From: Termitomyces sp. T153
Taxonomy: Eukaryota; Basidiomycota; Agaricomycetes; Agaricales; Lyophyllaceae
Assembly (NCBI GenBank): GCA_018296165.2
Contig: JACKQL020000001.1
Span: forward strand, 682,001-746,000
Direction: 5' to 3'
DNA length: 64,000 bases
Part shown: positions 35,013 through 47,070 of the stretch, in pieces
Layout: every line of letters begins with the position of its first letter
Numbering within the stretch: position 1 is the stretch's first letter
Made by a program: the position numbers and the translations under genes
The notes under the pieces: model-generated
Databases searched by the model: none
Told to the model about the DNA's origin: nothing
What the model saw: only the letters and a program-made list of their open reading frames with translations

Positions 35013-37071
35013 ATGTCATCAAGAAAATCAGAACCAGCACTCCTCTCATCTGTCCGCATCAATCGACTTTTGCGACCGCTACGCAGCCGATGCATATCCC
35101 TGGCCAAGTACTCATCTTCACAAGTGCGACATGCCGCGATTGTCTCCACTTACTCGTGTCGCGGAGAATCATCAAAGCACCATGGACAATCTATTCCCAG
35201 TCCTCTGAATATATTTCCGCAGCCAGGCAGTCTCGGTTTCCGTCAGTACCTGGATAGCGATCAAGCAGAAATGGCTAGGAGGATCTATGGTGTTCGAGAC
35301 TGTTTTCAGGACATTGTGGTCAACACCAGGAGGCATGCTGCCAAGGAAAATTCCTGTCGCATACAGAGACTTGCAGCTCTCTGTTCTGTTGTAATCGGGG
35401 ATAATATGGAAAATCAGGTCGTCAATGACAATGACGTTGAAGAAGGGTTGAGAGAGGAGGACGAGAACGATTCTTCCAATCTTATAGATGCCCTATACGA
35501 TGCTATTCCCGCCGAGTATCGCAGGTATGCGACAAATTTCATTGCCATATCCAGCTTAGCTTATACGGAACAGGTTTGCTCTCTTGTCACACGCGCTACG
35601 AGTCGTTCTTTGTCACTGTGGCCAGAACGCTACCTTGTTAACAAAACTCCTCGATATCGCTCTCGAGCACAAACTTGACTTTGAGGCGAGCTTACTCCTC
35701 CACGACCTCGTGAACCTTTCCCTTAGTTCGCCATCTGATGGCTCTAAAGCTCCGCTCATCTGCCACCACGCCCACACAAACTTCCTTTTGGACCTGTACA
35801 CACAATGGAGCTCAAGGGGTCCATCGAATGCCACGTTTTTCCGAATATTGATTACGGCTTTGGAAGCATCGCAGGATGTGAATGCATGGTCCAGCAAAGC
35901 TGTACATCATGTTGCCCAAATCATGTATGTTCAAGACTTCGCATCCTATCTTCGTTTAATCTCGGTTTCCTCAACTTTTGCTGCCGGACTCTGTGCGGCC
36001 TCCGCCGTATTTGAGTCCGAGGCTCGTACATCCCTCCTTTCTCGGATCTCTTTGTGGCTTAAGATGATTCTTGAGCAGCTTCCATTGGCTGTTGTTGAAT
36101 ATGACGCATTCGGGAACGTGAAGTACCGCAACGATGTGGGAGAGATGCTGACTTGTGTTCTATCTTCAATTCGCAGTCACAAGGGGTTGCAGATTCCCGA
36201 CGGTCTCGAAGCAGATATTCAAGCGATCGCCTTGTCTTTGTCAACACAATGGTTGACTGTTCAACGAATTCCATTGCAATGCCTTGTCGTACAATTATCG
36301 GTTACCTTACCGCGCGTTTCAACATTCACGCCTCTTGTGTCAAAAGTCTTCGTAGACTCGGATGGATACCTACCTGCCATTCGTTCTGCAATACAAGGCA
36401 TGGCATCCGCGTTATACACGCTCAAATTGTTGCATCTTCATGCTTCTTTGCTTGGCTGTACCCTTGGTTATATAGAGCGACCTTCTCATGAACGAGAGCT
36501 AGCACGCAAGAACAGTGTCTCAGAAATCCAAAAATATCGGCACGAACTGATTGAGCTGGCGGACGAAGCCGAAGATAGATTTATTAGACCTCATGGATTT
36601 TTCGTATCTGAATCTTTTTCCGAACGGTTATACGCGATCGCTACTCCTCTGCGCCAGAAACTGTTCAGGGATATCTCGGAGTGGGAACCAAGGTTTGGAT
36701 CACGGATACGCAAATCAAAGTATAACACGTCGGCTAAGAAGAGGAAGGTTACTAGTACTCATGGTCGACATCTCATCGCTTCTGACTGCGATAGTAGGAA
36801 TTCAGTGCTACCACCAAAATTAGAACATGAGCACATGAACTTCAGGGCAACGCCAGATAAACCCCTGTTTTCGACGCTTCTTTCGAGGGCAGCCTCAAAA
36901 AGGGCTGTTCTTCATCGGCACTCAATACAACAGTTGCCATGCATTGTCCCCGTATCAAAAAAGACTTACCAACAAGGGAGTGAGAAAATGAGTGACGAAG
37001 ATTGTCAGCAAGTTGCCCTCTCAGACGATGCTTTAGATCTTTTCGCTTGGCCTTCTCGCTCTCGGTTGTAA
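35013..37071 (+). CDS. Unrecognised protein with a nuclear-localisation-like motif
   Basis: I do not recognise this family. From the ATG at 35013 it reads MSSRKSEPALLSSVRINRLL, RPLRSRCISLAKYSSSQVRH and later EMARRIYGVRDCFQDIVVNT. One intron (35525-35573, CGCAG|GTATGC...GAACAG|GTTTGC) joins AEYRR to FALLSHALRVVLCHCGQ and keeps the frame open to 37071, about 670 residues. The middle is mostly helical with no membrane segment. Near residue 560 is SAKKRKVTS, close to the classical SV40-type nuclear signal, and the C-terminus is acidic (SDEDCQQVALSDDALDLFAW). A nuclear role is an inference from these two features only. The frame upstream of 35013 remains open without an ATG. Confidence 0.7.
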
Positions 37072-37159
37072 AGTAGTAGATATTTTATTTATCTATTTAT
37101 ATCAGTGATCGCCTCGTGGATGCTCGTGCCCCAACAAATTCTGTTCAGGCACAAACAGT

Positions 37160-37501
37160 ATGTCGAAGACAAAAGACTCGAAGCCTTTGAGTCTCTCCCA
37201 CACTCTTCGTGATCTTGGGCATCTGCGAGCTTCCGATTTTGATCTTTGTTCTCTTCTATCCTCGAAGGCGCAGTCTGCCAACCCAGCGGACAGTCTTATC
37301 GACCGTTCTGTTGAAGAATCCTATCTATTTGCGCAAGAAGTCCGTAGTGCTCTCAATTTACACAATCGAAGCGAACTTGTGACCCTGGGTGGGCGAGTTG
37401 AGGATGTGCGGAGTAGGTTGGACGACCTATTGACTGGTTTGGACTCAACAGATGCGAGCTGTGAGTTCATCTTGACAAATATCGAGCAAAATACGTCTTA
37501 A
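37160..37501 (+). CDS. Small unrecognised helical protein (113 aa)
   Basis: A single-exon gene: MSKTKDSKPLSLSHTLRDLG, HLRASDFDLCSLLSSKAQSA, then ESYLFAQEVRSALNLHNRSE and LVTLGGRVEDVRSRLDDLLT. It has no signal peptide, membrane segment or cysteine pattern, and the second half has the heptad-like spacing of a coiled coil. It begins 89 bp after the previous gene on the same strand. I cannot name a family. Confidence 0.6.
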   Translation: MSKTKDSKPLSLSHTLRDLGHLRASDFDLCSLLSSKAQSANPADSLIDRSVEESYLFAQEVRSALNLHNRSELVTLGGRVEDVRSRLDDLLTGLDSTDASCEFILTNIEQNTS

Positions 37502-39177
37502 AAATTTAAGAAGACAGCGGGTACCTCACTTCTAGATATTGGGATACGCTACTTGAGTTGTAAATTGTTTTGATCCTTCAGTTCTGTCTGATAAGTTCAG
37601 CTGCTGAGGTGTTCTATGTTGTTCACACAATGGTCGCAATTGTCACGAGGTTTATGTTCGTTGAAGAGGTCTCCCAGAACGAGACTTAGACCCAATTGTT
37701 CGCATTGTAGTGGCACAAGACCGATAGGTAGCTGTTGCCAAATACTAGGATGAGTCCTCGAGGTACAATCTTAGATTTCAGGCCAGGGTCTACCCTTACC
37801 TCTACATATTACATACTATTACATATGTACATAGATCAAGTCTTATTTCAGTGTTCACGATTCACGACTAATGTCAACTGGTGACCCTTCAGTGCCTTGC
37901 CACTTCCTCTGTGAGCGGAAATTGTTTGTGGACATTAGAACACTATTTTTCCACAATGGAAAGATGTCGAAGCACTTGGGAGAAGTCGGCAGATCAATCA
38001 ATCACAGCTCCTTCCTCGAAAGTCTAATGAACCTTTTTGTCGATATCTCGGACAAAAAATTATGGTGACAAGATCTCTGTGTATTGCCCCCCTAACCCAT
38101 ATTTTACTTGCCGGACTGGTACGCCTCCTTGAAGATATGTGTAGGTATCCCTTATTACTAACCGTTACTTCTGCTGTTTTATATGGAGGATCGAACAAAT
38201 TTGTTGTTAGCAACTCTATTGAAAGTCTTGATTTCAACTTGAAAAACTTCCCGCTGGCAAACATAGGCTTTCCCTGATCGACTGGATTATTATTCGTGAA
38301 CTGTTAGAACTCTTGCGTTGATCTACTTCCTCCCTTGCACTTATCACCGATCGCGACTTTCTTCCATTCCAAAGTTTATATATTCCTTCCGAGGTCCCCT
38401 CAAACAATCAAAGTCGGATTGTTTCAGTTTTTGACTAGCGATCCAACGTTGACCAAGACCTTTGATGTACAGCTTTCAGAGGATATCGCGACAGCTTCAA
38501 TCGATAGGCAGAAGTTCCTGAGACCTTTTCTCTCTCTTGGGCTTTTCATTGTATGGAACTTGAAGTACTTCTTCAATGGTGCTGTGTGGCTTTTCATGAC
38601 CATGCCATTATTCAGGTACCTCATTTATTCGAGTACGGCCCGCCGCCACCACACTGATCATGATCCAGGGCCGTCACGGTCGTAATGAACAATTCGCTTC
38701 AACTTGAAGGATCGTGAGTTTTTATCATGATCAACTTCAGTCAGCCTCAGCCCTCTTCGCGAGGAGTCAATTGTAAGATCCTCCTATGTCCTATGTAGTT
38801 CAACAACGTTACTTGTAAAGTGGACTAGATAAAGTTCTCAGGGCATTGAATGGTTTAAGAGCTTGACCAATTTGGCAAAGACACTACCAGTACTGAGTAC
38901 CGGACCGGGCTTAGCTGGAGTCCTGGGTCTTGTATGAACGTCTTATTGACTATTTAGCAAGAGGAAAAATTTGACGTTGCCCGCAATTTGTCCAGATGCA
39001 TTGAAGACTACACATTGTGTGGAGAGCAAAAGTTAGATGCGGCTTTAGGAGGCGCCAAGCGAGTTACCTCAAAGAGTTCGGGCCACGTGTTTCAAATATA
39101 AACCTGCAGCCTACGTTTGCGAATCTTGCGTCCTTTTGGTATCCTTCATCTTCGTCCATCTCGAGTGGGTAGCGACG
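37502..39177. other. 1.7-kb gap with weak coding traces and a TATA box
   Basis: No gene can be assembled with confidence. A plus-strand frame 37871-38068 (MSTGDPSVPCHFLCERKLFV...) and one at 38335-38685 (containing LFQFLTSDPTLTKTFDVQLS and FLRPFLSLGLFIVWNLKYFF, with two possible membrane helices) could be exons of one small membrane-protein gene, but no splice path was found that joins them. TATAAA at 39097-39102 is 76 bp before the ABC transporter ATG and may be its core promoter. Confidence 0.3.
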
Positions 39178-42100
39178 ATGTTGACTGCGTTGTCATCCGC
39201 AGCAGCCCCTGACATTCTCGTTCTCATCATAAGAGTGGTGGCGCCTACCCTCGTCTTACTCTCGACGCTTTCTTTATCATTCATCCATCCTCCGGTACAA
39301 ACTTTACCGTCGCCAATTACTTCTGTTGTCGTTGCCACTAATGTTCCCCGACGTGCTTTCATTCTAACCTTCCTTTCATTAACCTCTTTTATTTTCTTCC
39401 TCGATGGGTTTGCATCTACTGTTCAGGCCGTTATTGACAAGCACTGGCCTCGTAATACGGGCATTGAGATCAACTCGGTTGTCGGACTCGTGGCTTTCGC
39501 TGGCCTAGCTGTTATAGGATCATTAAAAGACATTCAAGGTGTTCAGGTTTGGACGTTGACGCGTATCAAACTCTCTGTCATGGCCATGTTAGCACTCGAT
39601 ATCGCGCTTGTTACGCTGTTAGGGCTTCGCATCCAAGCTTCGAGGAATGGTATGTATTCGTTGACTGTTCTTGACTGATGTTTATATTTATCATCTAAGA
39701 TGACTCGCACATCCCTGAAGACCGGAGACCTAACATCTCCATTGTCACTTTGCTTCATTTTGCCTTCCCAGCCCTTCGCGTTTTGCTTCTCGTTCCATTA
39801 GTGGGTGCACTTCTGACCCCCAGGACTGTGTATACCACACTTCCTACGGATACGGACGAAGATATCGAAGCACCAACTCCGACTGCTTCTTCATTCCTGC
39901 TTCCTCCTGGAGTCAACCTTCAGTCGTCCCAGCTCTCAGGATTACCAAACGATTCTACCAAATATGGTACTTTCCGGACAGTCCGTTCAAATCTGCAGCG
40001 TTCTGTTCCTGCCACTCGGGCTGCCACTCCTGCCCCTTCAACGGGACCTGATTCCAAGGTACACGAACATGTCTGATGTGGGACTCGTTGACTCACCCAC
40101 TCTTGTAGGCTGATACTAAACCAGAAGTTTCTCTGGATCCTTCTTGGTCAGAAATCTGGAGACGCATTCAGCATCTAGGTCCCTACCTTTGGCCTGCTAA
40201 GGATAGCTATCTCCAACTCCTCGCAGTAAGTCATTCGATATTCCGAACCCATTCATCTTTAATTTCTTTTCAAGTCTTTGTGTATTATCATTTTGCTCTT
40301 GGGACGTGTGATCAATTTTGCTATGCCCCTCGCTCTTGGAGAGCTTGTTCGCCTCCTCGAGAAACCCACTGGACAATCTCCTTGGCCTTTTTTCTTCGCC
40401 TACGTGGGATTGCGTTTCTTACAGGGTAGTGGTGGTTTGGCAGCTGTTCGAGATGTGAGAGATCAACTATCTTGCTCATTTTTTCCACACGTTGACGTTG
40501 AGTCTACAGTCTCTCTGGGCGCCTGTGATGCAATATTCCGATCGGGGTGGGTGATACCGGAAATCTTCCGATCAATACCTGAATTTCGCTCTAGAAATGT
40601 CACAATTGTCCTTTGATCACCTCCTCAACTTGTCCTTCGCATGGCACACACGTCGGAAAACTGGTGAAGTTTTGCGCGTCTTGGACCGAGGGGCCGCAAT
40701 CAATCACACTCTCGAAGTTTGCCCAATCCTTGTGACATTTTCTCTTGCTTAATTCATGCTTTTTTCTAGCTCATCCTATTTAATATCATCCCCACTTTTA
40801 TTGACATCGGTGTTGCGTTGATCGCATTCGCCGTGTTCTTCCAATGGACACTGGCTGCTGTTATCTTTGCAATCATGTTTGCGTATGGTCAGTCGCAATT
40901 CTATCGCAATAATATTGATTATAATATATTCCTTTTTCAAAGTGGCTGCAAGCGTGATTCTCACCCGGTGGCGTACTAGAATCAGGCGAAAGATGAACGA
41001 ACGTGATGTTGTAAGTTTCAAGGTGACATCAAGGTAGAAGCTCCTTCTGACCTCGATACCCTAGGTGACCCGAGGTATTCATACTGACTGTCTTCTGAAT
41101 TATGAGACTGTCAAATACTTTGGTGGCGAGGAACATGAAGGAGAGAGGTACCAGGACGCTTTGCGTGAATACCAGGCTTTGGAATACAAGGTTATCAGTA
41201 CGTGTTCCCTACATCCTCGTCGCCAACTTGTGCATTACTGAACTGAATTCAGTCTCGCTCAACCTTTTGAACATGATCCAGAACCTTATTATTGTAAGAA
41301 TCTTCGCCACCGATCTGCATCAAGCTCATACCGAGTCTAGACCCTGGGACTTCTCATTGGAGCAATGATTGTGGCATTGCAGGTCACCAGAGGAGAATCT
41401 GACTCTGGTCACTTCGTTGTGTTTATTACTTACTTGGGACAAGTGAGCAAGACTCCTACTATATTCAGCTATTTTGAAAGCTTACCATCTTTTGCTTGGA
41501 CTAGCTATACGGCCCCTTGAACCAGCTTGGCTATGTTTATCGCTCTATCAATCAGTCGTTGGTCGATACCGAGAAACTCCTTGCTCTATTGAATGAACCC
41601 ACCGAGGTCAATGACAAACTAAACGCACCTGATTTGATTGTTGACGACGGTGAAATTGAGTTTGGTAAGTAGGCCTCTTCTTGGTTATGCGGACGGATTC
41701 ATATCCTAGTAGAGAACGTCAGCTTCTCTTACGATGGGCGCGCCACTGCCCTCAATGGTGTCTCGTTCAAAGTTCCCAAGGGAGGTTCTGTGGCATTGGT
41801 TGGGGAATCTGGGTCTGGAAAGTCTACTATCTTGCGTCTTCTTTACAGATTTTATGATCTGGGAGAAGGGGAAGGCCGAATCTTGATCGACGGCCAAGAT
41901 ATTCGGTAAGCTGAAATCCTATCCTTTACAAAATTCTTTTCTCACGCGGAAATTCCTGTAGCAACGTGACACAGAAGAGTCTGCGACAGGCGATAGGTGT
42001 TGTTCCACAAGATTCTGTTCTGTTCAATGCTAGTATCAGTTACAACATAGGGTATGAGTACAAGAACTTGTATCTCCTTTTCGTCCATCTCAGCCCATTG

Positions 42101-43514
42101 ACTGATAGGTATGGTAAATTTGGATCTTCACCGGAGGAAATCGAGACTGCTGCTAAATCGGCTCAGATGCACGACCGCATCATGAGTTTCCCTGAAGGTG
42201 AGTATGGGGATTCTGAATATCTGACCGTCGTTGACACGTCCTTACAGGTTACGAGACGAAAGTCGGAGAACGTGGTGTTCGACTCAGTGGGGGCGAGAAA
42301 CAACGGGTCGCGATTGCCAGAACCCTCTTAAAGAATCCGCCCATTCTCCTACTGGACGAGGCTACAAGGTGAGAGGCTCATTTTACGTGCTATCTGTTCT
42401 TGTTCACTAGTCTGTGTTTGTTACCAGCGCCCTAGATACTTCCACCGAAAAGGATATTCAAAAGGCCTTGCAAAATCTTGTTCAAGGTCGTTCATCTTTG
42501 TCTATTGCACATCGGTTGTCGGTACGTACTACGTTGCCAACATTGATGAATCCATCTCAAGATCAACTTTTGTAGACCATTGCTTCTGCTGACCTGTAAG
42601 CCATAAGACAATTTTATTGAGTAGTCCTTGATTGACTCTCTTCTAGGATCTTAGTCCTCAAAGACGGCCAGATTGCTGAGCGAGGCAGTCACAAAGAATT
42701 GCTTGCTCTTGATGGCATTTTTGCTTCTATGTGGGCAGATCAGGTATCTGCGTCGGATGACCGTATCTCCCTCGACGACACAAGTATCAAAAAGGAAGTT
42801 TCTGGCTATTCTGCTGTAGAATCAGAGGCTCAAGTGGAACGTAAAATCATCCCTACTCAATCGCAATGTCCTGATGTCGTGCCTTCGGCGCACGCACTTG
42901 TCGATGTGCCGGCAGACGTCTCACCGGCTGCAGTAGTGGATCTTTCTGGTTATCCTACTACCACCACTGAGCGAGTCGCATCGCAGCCCGCAGAATCGAC
43001 CAAGCATGAGGAATTGGTACCTAGGAGTCCGCCAATTCATTCGCCAATTCCTATTACCCCTGTCATGGCTCCACTTTCGTTCCCGACGACAGACGAACCA
43101 GAACAAGAGACACCTGTACTCCCAAAGCCACAATCCTCACCTGTCTCAATCCCTCAGACACCTGCTGTATCATTTCCTGCACATCTTACCACGCCACCTT
43201 CGCGCACCGGCACTCCTGATACTGATAGTGAACCAAAGCGCAAACGTATATCATCTCAGAACTTCCAACGTCTAGCCCGAAAGATATCCCTCACAACCCG
43301 TCGGCAGAGTTCCTCCTCTTCAATCATCCCTGGGATCTCTTCGATTCCTGGCCTCAAAAGAGAATCACCTAGGGTTTCTACCGATGACAACAGTCAACGG
43401 GGCGAGGGTAGTCAGAGAAACGAGAGCCCTGCTGGCAGCATCAAGGACGGAGAAGGCAAGACGAAACTGAAGAAGAAAGACAAGAAGGAGAAAAATAGGA
43501 AGGCAACCATGTAA
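39178..43514 (+). CDS. HMT1/ABCB6-type half ABC transporter
   Basis: Half-size ABC-B exporter of the heavy-metal-tolerance / ABCB6 / ATM1-like group, sitting in the vacuolar or mitochondrial membrane. [20 protein letters not shown] starts an extra N-terminal membrane domain of about five helices. The core domain has [54 protein letters not shown] and [20 protein letters not shown]. The nucleotide domain has Walker [11 protein letters not shown]-loop [10 protein letters not shown], signature LSGGEKQR, Walker B ILLLDEAT and the switch IAHRLST, all present across some 14 introns. [18 protein letters not shown] is typical of this group. After WADQ the protein continues about 245 residues as a Pro/Ser/Thr-rich tail ending in a poly-Lys stretch ([16 protein letters not shown]), which is unusual. 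The extra N-terminal membrane domain favours HMT1/ABCB6 over ATM1. Confidence 0.9.
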
Positions 43515-44074
43515 GGGTTGGCCTTTCTTCATCTATTTACGACATTCATGACCACCCATGCAAATCAACTACTTTAGTAATGATCTTTTTTTGCGAAGAG
43601 GTCTCTATATTCAGCAGGCTTTTTCATCCTTTCTACTATCCTTGTTTCGTCCTTTTACACACTCTATCCAGAGTTTCTTTAACTGCATACATGACACTTG
43701 CTACCGAAGAGTAAATAGATTAGGGATCGTTTTCTATGGGCCCTGCAAGCGCCTGAATTCTAGATCAGCAGTCTAAATCCTGGTCATGAGACGAGATATC
43801 GTGAACGTATCGCGGCCTTCGTACGTTAGTCGCTCCACTTGAGTACTAGTAGAGGCATGGGACATCCAAAGAAGCTTCTGTGACAGATATGGAGAAGTGT
43901 AATGAATGCTGAGGTAAGAGAGCGGAGTTTGTAAGAATGCTAGACCTATATAAGATGCGCGTCTTGTCCACGATGGCTTCTTTTTCTTCTCCTCAACCAC
44001 CACCGGCCAGTTTTCGTCTTCCGTATCGGTTTTCGTTTCCGGACTCGTAAATCAGGACTTGTTATATTTTCATC
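43515..44074 (+). promoter_or_regulatory. Upstream region of the RRM gene with TATA box
   Basis: 560 bp holding the 3' UTR of the transporter and the promoter of the next gene. TATATAAG at 43947-43954 lies about 120 bp before the ATG at 44075, next to pyrimidine-rich sequence. Confidence 0.45.
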
Positions 44075-44914
44075 ATGTCGGCGAAAGTATATGTTGGGTC
44101 AGTCTGTACAGTTACATGGGTCCTCAATCGCGCTTCCCTGGCCATTGGGGAGGTTGACTGACTGTGATTTTTGTACTTGATACAGTAATTTGAGTTGGAA
44201 CACTACGGATGACACTCTTCGTCAAGTCAGTTTGTCTGAAGGGGTCGCTTGCATGCATTCGATCGCTTTTGTCGCTCTTGATTAGTTTCTTATCATATAT
44301 GTTCCCAATTATAGGCTTTTTCCGAGTATGGTCAGGTCCTTGATGTGCGCAACTTTTTTTTTTTACCTCACGATGATGCTCCCTGCGCCTGCGCTTGGTC
44401 CTTATCAATGAGAATAAGATTTTGCTGATGTCCGTGTAGTCTATCGTCATGCGTGATCGTGACACCGGCCGTTCTCGTGGTTTTGGTTTCGTCACTTTCG
44501 GTACCAGTCAGGAAGCCGATGCTGCGATTAATGGACTGAATGAGCAAGAACTTGATGGAAGGAGAATTAAAGTGAATCTCGCGAATGCCCGCGGTGGAGG
44601 CGGAGGCGGAGGTTTGTGCTCTGTTTGTTGAGTGCGTACATAATTGACTGAATATTTTGTAGGCTACAGTAGTGGTGGCGGACAAGGAGGTTATAGTACG
44701 TCTTCCATTTGTTCATGTTTTGTGAAGTATCAACATGTTTTTAGGCGGCGGCGGCGGCAGCGGTGGCGGTTATGGAGGTTATCAAGGGGGTTATGGTGGC
44801 TATGGTGGCTACAATAGTGGTGGTGGTCAAGGTAAGTTTTTTATCGTGCCTTGAATGATCCTTGTATTGATGCTAATAGGTTACGGTGGAGGCTACAACC
44901 AGGGCGGCTACTAA
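44075..44914 (+). CDS. Glycine-rich RNA-binding protein (single RRM)
   Basis: Small RNA-binding protein of the GRP/cold-inducible type. Exon 1 MSAKVYVG splices (GG|GTCAGT) to [13 protein letters not shown], then [10 protein letters not shown], then [20 protein letters not shown] and [23 protein letters not shown]2 (VYVGNL) and RNP1 (RGFGFVTF) are intact. The tail is Gly/Tyr repeats ([20 protein letters not shown]) ending in GGYNQGGY. Seven small exons, about 160 residues. The Gly-rich tail is split by further short introns at GGT codons. Confidence 0.92.
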
Positions 44915-45616
44915 ATTAACTGCCTTCCGTTATGCGTTCGACACTTACCTTTTATTGTTTGATCTTTGTTTATATGTCCCGAGCCACTCATCCTTTCCTT
45001 CCCACTGTCATTCGTTCACCAGAGCACTCGTCGTTTTCGTCCTGGGCTACGTTCCAGTCTTAGGTTCTTACTACAAAACCCGTGTACTAGTATCGCATTG
45101 TTACCCAACATCATCCCGTGGGTGGGTGTGTTCGCTACCAAACTGTATATCTTTGAAAATACATCACGATTGTCGATCGAAATAAATTGCAGGGTGCGCG
45201 GGAAATTTCCTTATTCGTCAAGTGCGGCTTTGTCTCTGTCTACGTGTTATCCGAGGCTCATCTAAGAACAAAGCAAGGCCCAGTGGGCCTGAACATCGGC
45301 GGTCCTGTCTGGACCATTACTCGAGCACCATAACCCGAATAACTGTTGCTGCCTTGACTTTGCGGAGGCTTCTGGGTGTTTTGCTGACTAGAAAGGTGTG
45401 GGGCAGGCTCTGCGACGGCGGGGATCTTGTTGGGCACCACGAACGCTATTTGGCTGGGGGAGGCGGTGGAATAACGGGGACCACGTGCAGTTAGGCAGCA
45501 AATCGGGACAAACAACAAAATACCGGGACCCACAAGTGGTGGGCAGGGTTCAAACGCTCTTTACTCTTCGCATTCTTTCTTGTTCGTCCTCATCCTTCTC
45601 CTCGTCGTCCCCCACG
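44915..45616. other. Intergenic, nothing recognised
   Basis: 702 bp between the RRM gene and the HMG-box gene on the same strand. The open frames here overlap the 3' UTR and the HMG leader and carry no motif. Confidence 0.4.
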
Positions 45617-47070
45617 ATGCCCGCAGCGGAGAGGTCTCGCGTCTCCGACTCCCCCGCTATCCCCCGGCCTCCCAACTCATGGATCCTGTATCGATCGGAC
45701 ATGGTCGCCCTCCTTGCTCCTCCGCCTCCGGGAACGACCAGATCCCAGGCAGACGTCTCCAGACTCATTTCCACAATGTGGAAGACAGAGAAGTCCGAGG
45801 TCAAGGCCGAATATGAACGCCGCGCCGAGGTCAAGAAACTTGAACACGCCGCCATGTACCCCAACTATCGCTACATGCCCAAGAGCAAAGAGTTCAAGGA
45901 GGAGCTCAAAAAGGCAAAGGAAGAGAGGAAGAAAAAGAAAAACAAGCGTGAGGGTGGCCAAGGCACCTCTGAGGGCTCGCGTTCTCAAGCCCCTCGAGAC
46001 CTTCCGTTCACTTCTCATGCGTATCCATTCCTCCCTGCTGACTCTTCGCAATACGTACAGGGCGGCCTATCACCGCCCATGTCCGCCGCTGGTTCACCCA
46101 GCCCTGAGCCTTCTCAACTTAGTCTCCCTCAGCCCATCACCGCTCCGAGCGAGCGTGTCATTGAGTCAGTCGCTCATTCACAAGGAGCGAAATCCTGCTA
46201 CCGACCACAGACTACCATTTCCCAGCCTGGTCAACAGCATCCTGCACCCCAACAACCGACTGTTCCGCTCCAGCCGCCTACCGTCTCTCATTATCGAACG
46301 TCTCCTGTTGACTCCCCAGCTCAGCAGCATGAGCTCTACTTCCCTCCGCAACTCCAACATCCTCCACTGCCACAGCCCGAGCAGAGCCAAGACCAGCAAT
46401 ATGCGCTGCTCCAAAACAATTCCGTTCCCCCCACAGTAAGTGCCATTTACTTGCCGACTACGAATCATCCTAACCAAGACTTCTTCCTCAGCCAAATAAC
46501 GATTATCTTTCGTTCGAGCTACAACAGTTTGCTGCAGACTCTATTGAACAGTGGGGCCTCCAGAATCCAGAGTTCCAGCCCACACTCGGCCTCTTCTTTA
46601 ATAACACCAGCGGAGATTGTTACCAGCTGCAAATCAATTCTCTCGCTCATGGGAACCTTTACCAAACACCTGCCGGTCCGATCGAGGTAGAAGTTGGCCA
46701 AGTTGATTTTGATTTCTCACAATGGCAGCACTCTCATGCTGTGGGAGCACTTGAACCTCTTTTCAACGCGCCTCAAGAAAATGCCAGCTTCGAGAATACG
46801 GCTGGTCCGTCCTCGCAAACATCTGAATCTTCATTCGAAGGCTCTGATTTACCTTCCTCTGGCCTCGACCAAGGCTTCCAGCTGGATCAGTACATCAACT
46901 TTAATCCCACTTTTGACTATGCTGGCTCCTCCCCATCTATAGAGGAGGATACAATGGCGCCCGCCCGCGCTCCCTACGTCCCACCGAGTGGTGCTGCCCA
47001 CGTTGGCAAACGCCGCGTTGCTGGTAGTTGGAACACTTCATACGCGATCCAAGACCCTATCGATGTTTAA
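45617..47070 (+). CDS. HMG-box transcription factor (MATA-HMG/Sox-like)
   Basis: Nuclear DNA-binding protein. After MPAAERSRVSDSPA comes a single HMG box: IPRPPNSWILYRSDMVALLA, SQADVSRLISTMWKTEKSEV, KAEYERRAEVKKLEHAAMYP and NYRYMPKSKEFKEELKKAKE. This is the sequence-specific class (R-P-x-N-x-W/F-I-L-Y-R; Y-P-x-Y-x-Y-x-P). A Gln/Pro-rich region follows. One intron (CCCACA|GTAAGT...CTTCAG|CCAAAT) leads to LSFELQQFAADSIEQWGLQN and an acidic/aromatic C-terminal part ending TSYAIQDPIDV. About 465 residues. The box is related to mating and sexual-development factors, but the target genes cannot be told from sequence. Start is the first ATG of the frame before the box. Confidence 0.88.

Noticed and set aside
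43773..44003. Minus-strand frame of 76 codons
   Set aside because: Covers the TATA box and leader of the RRM gene; no motif.
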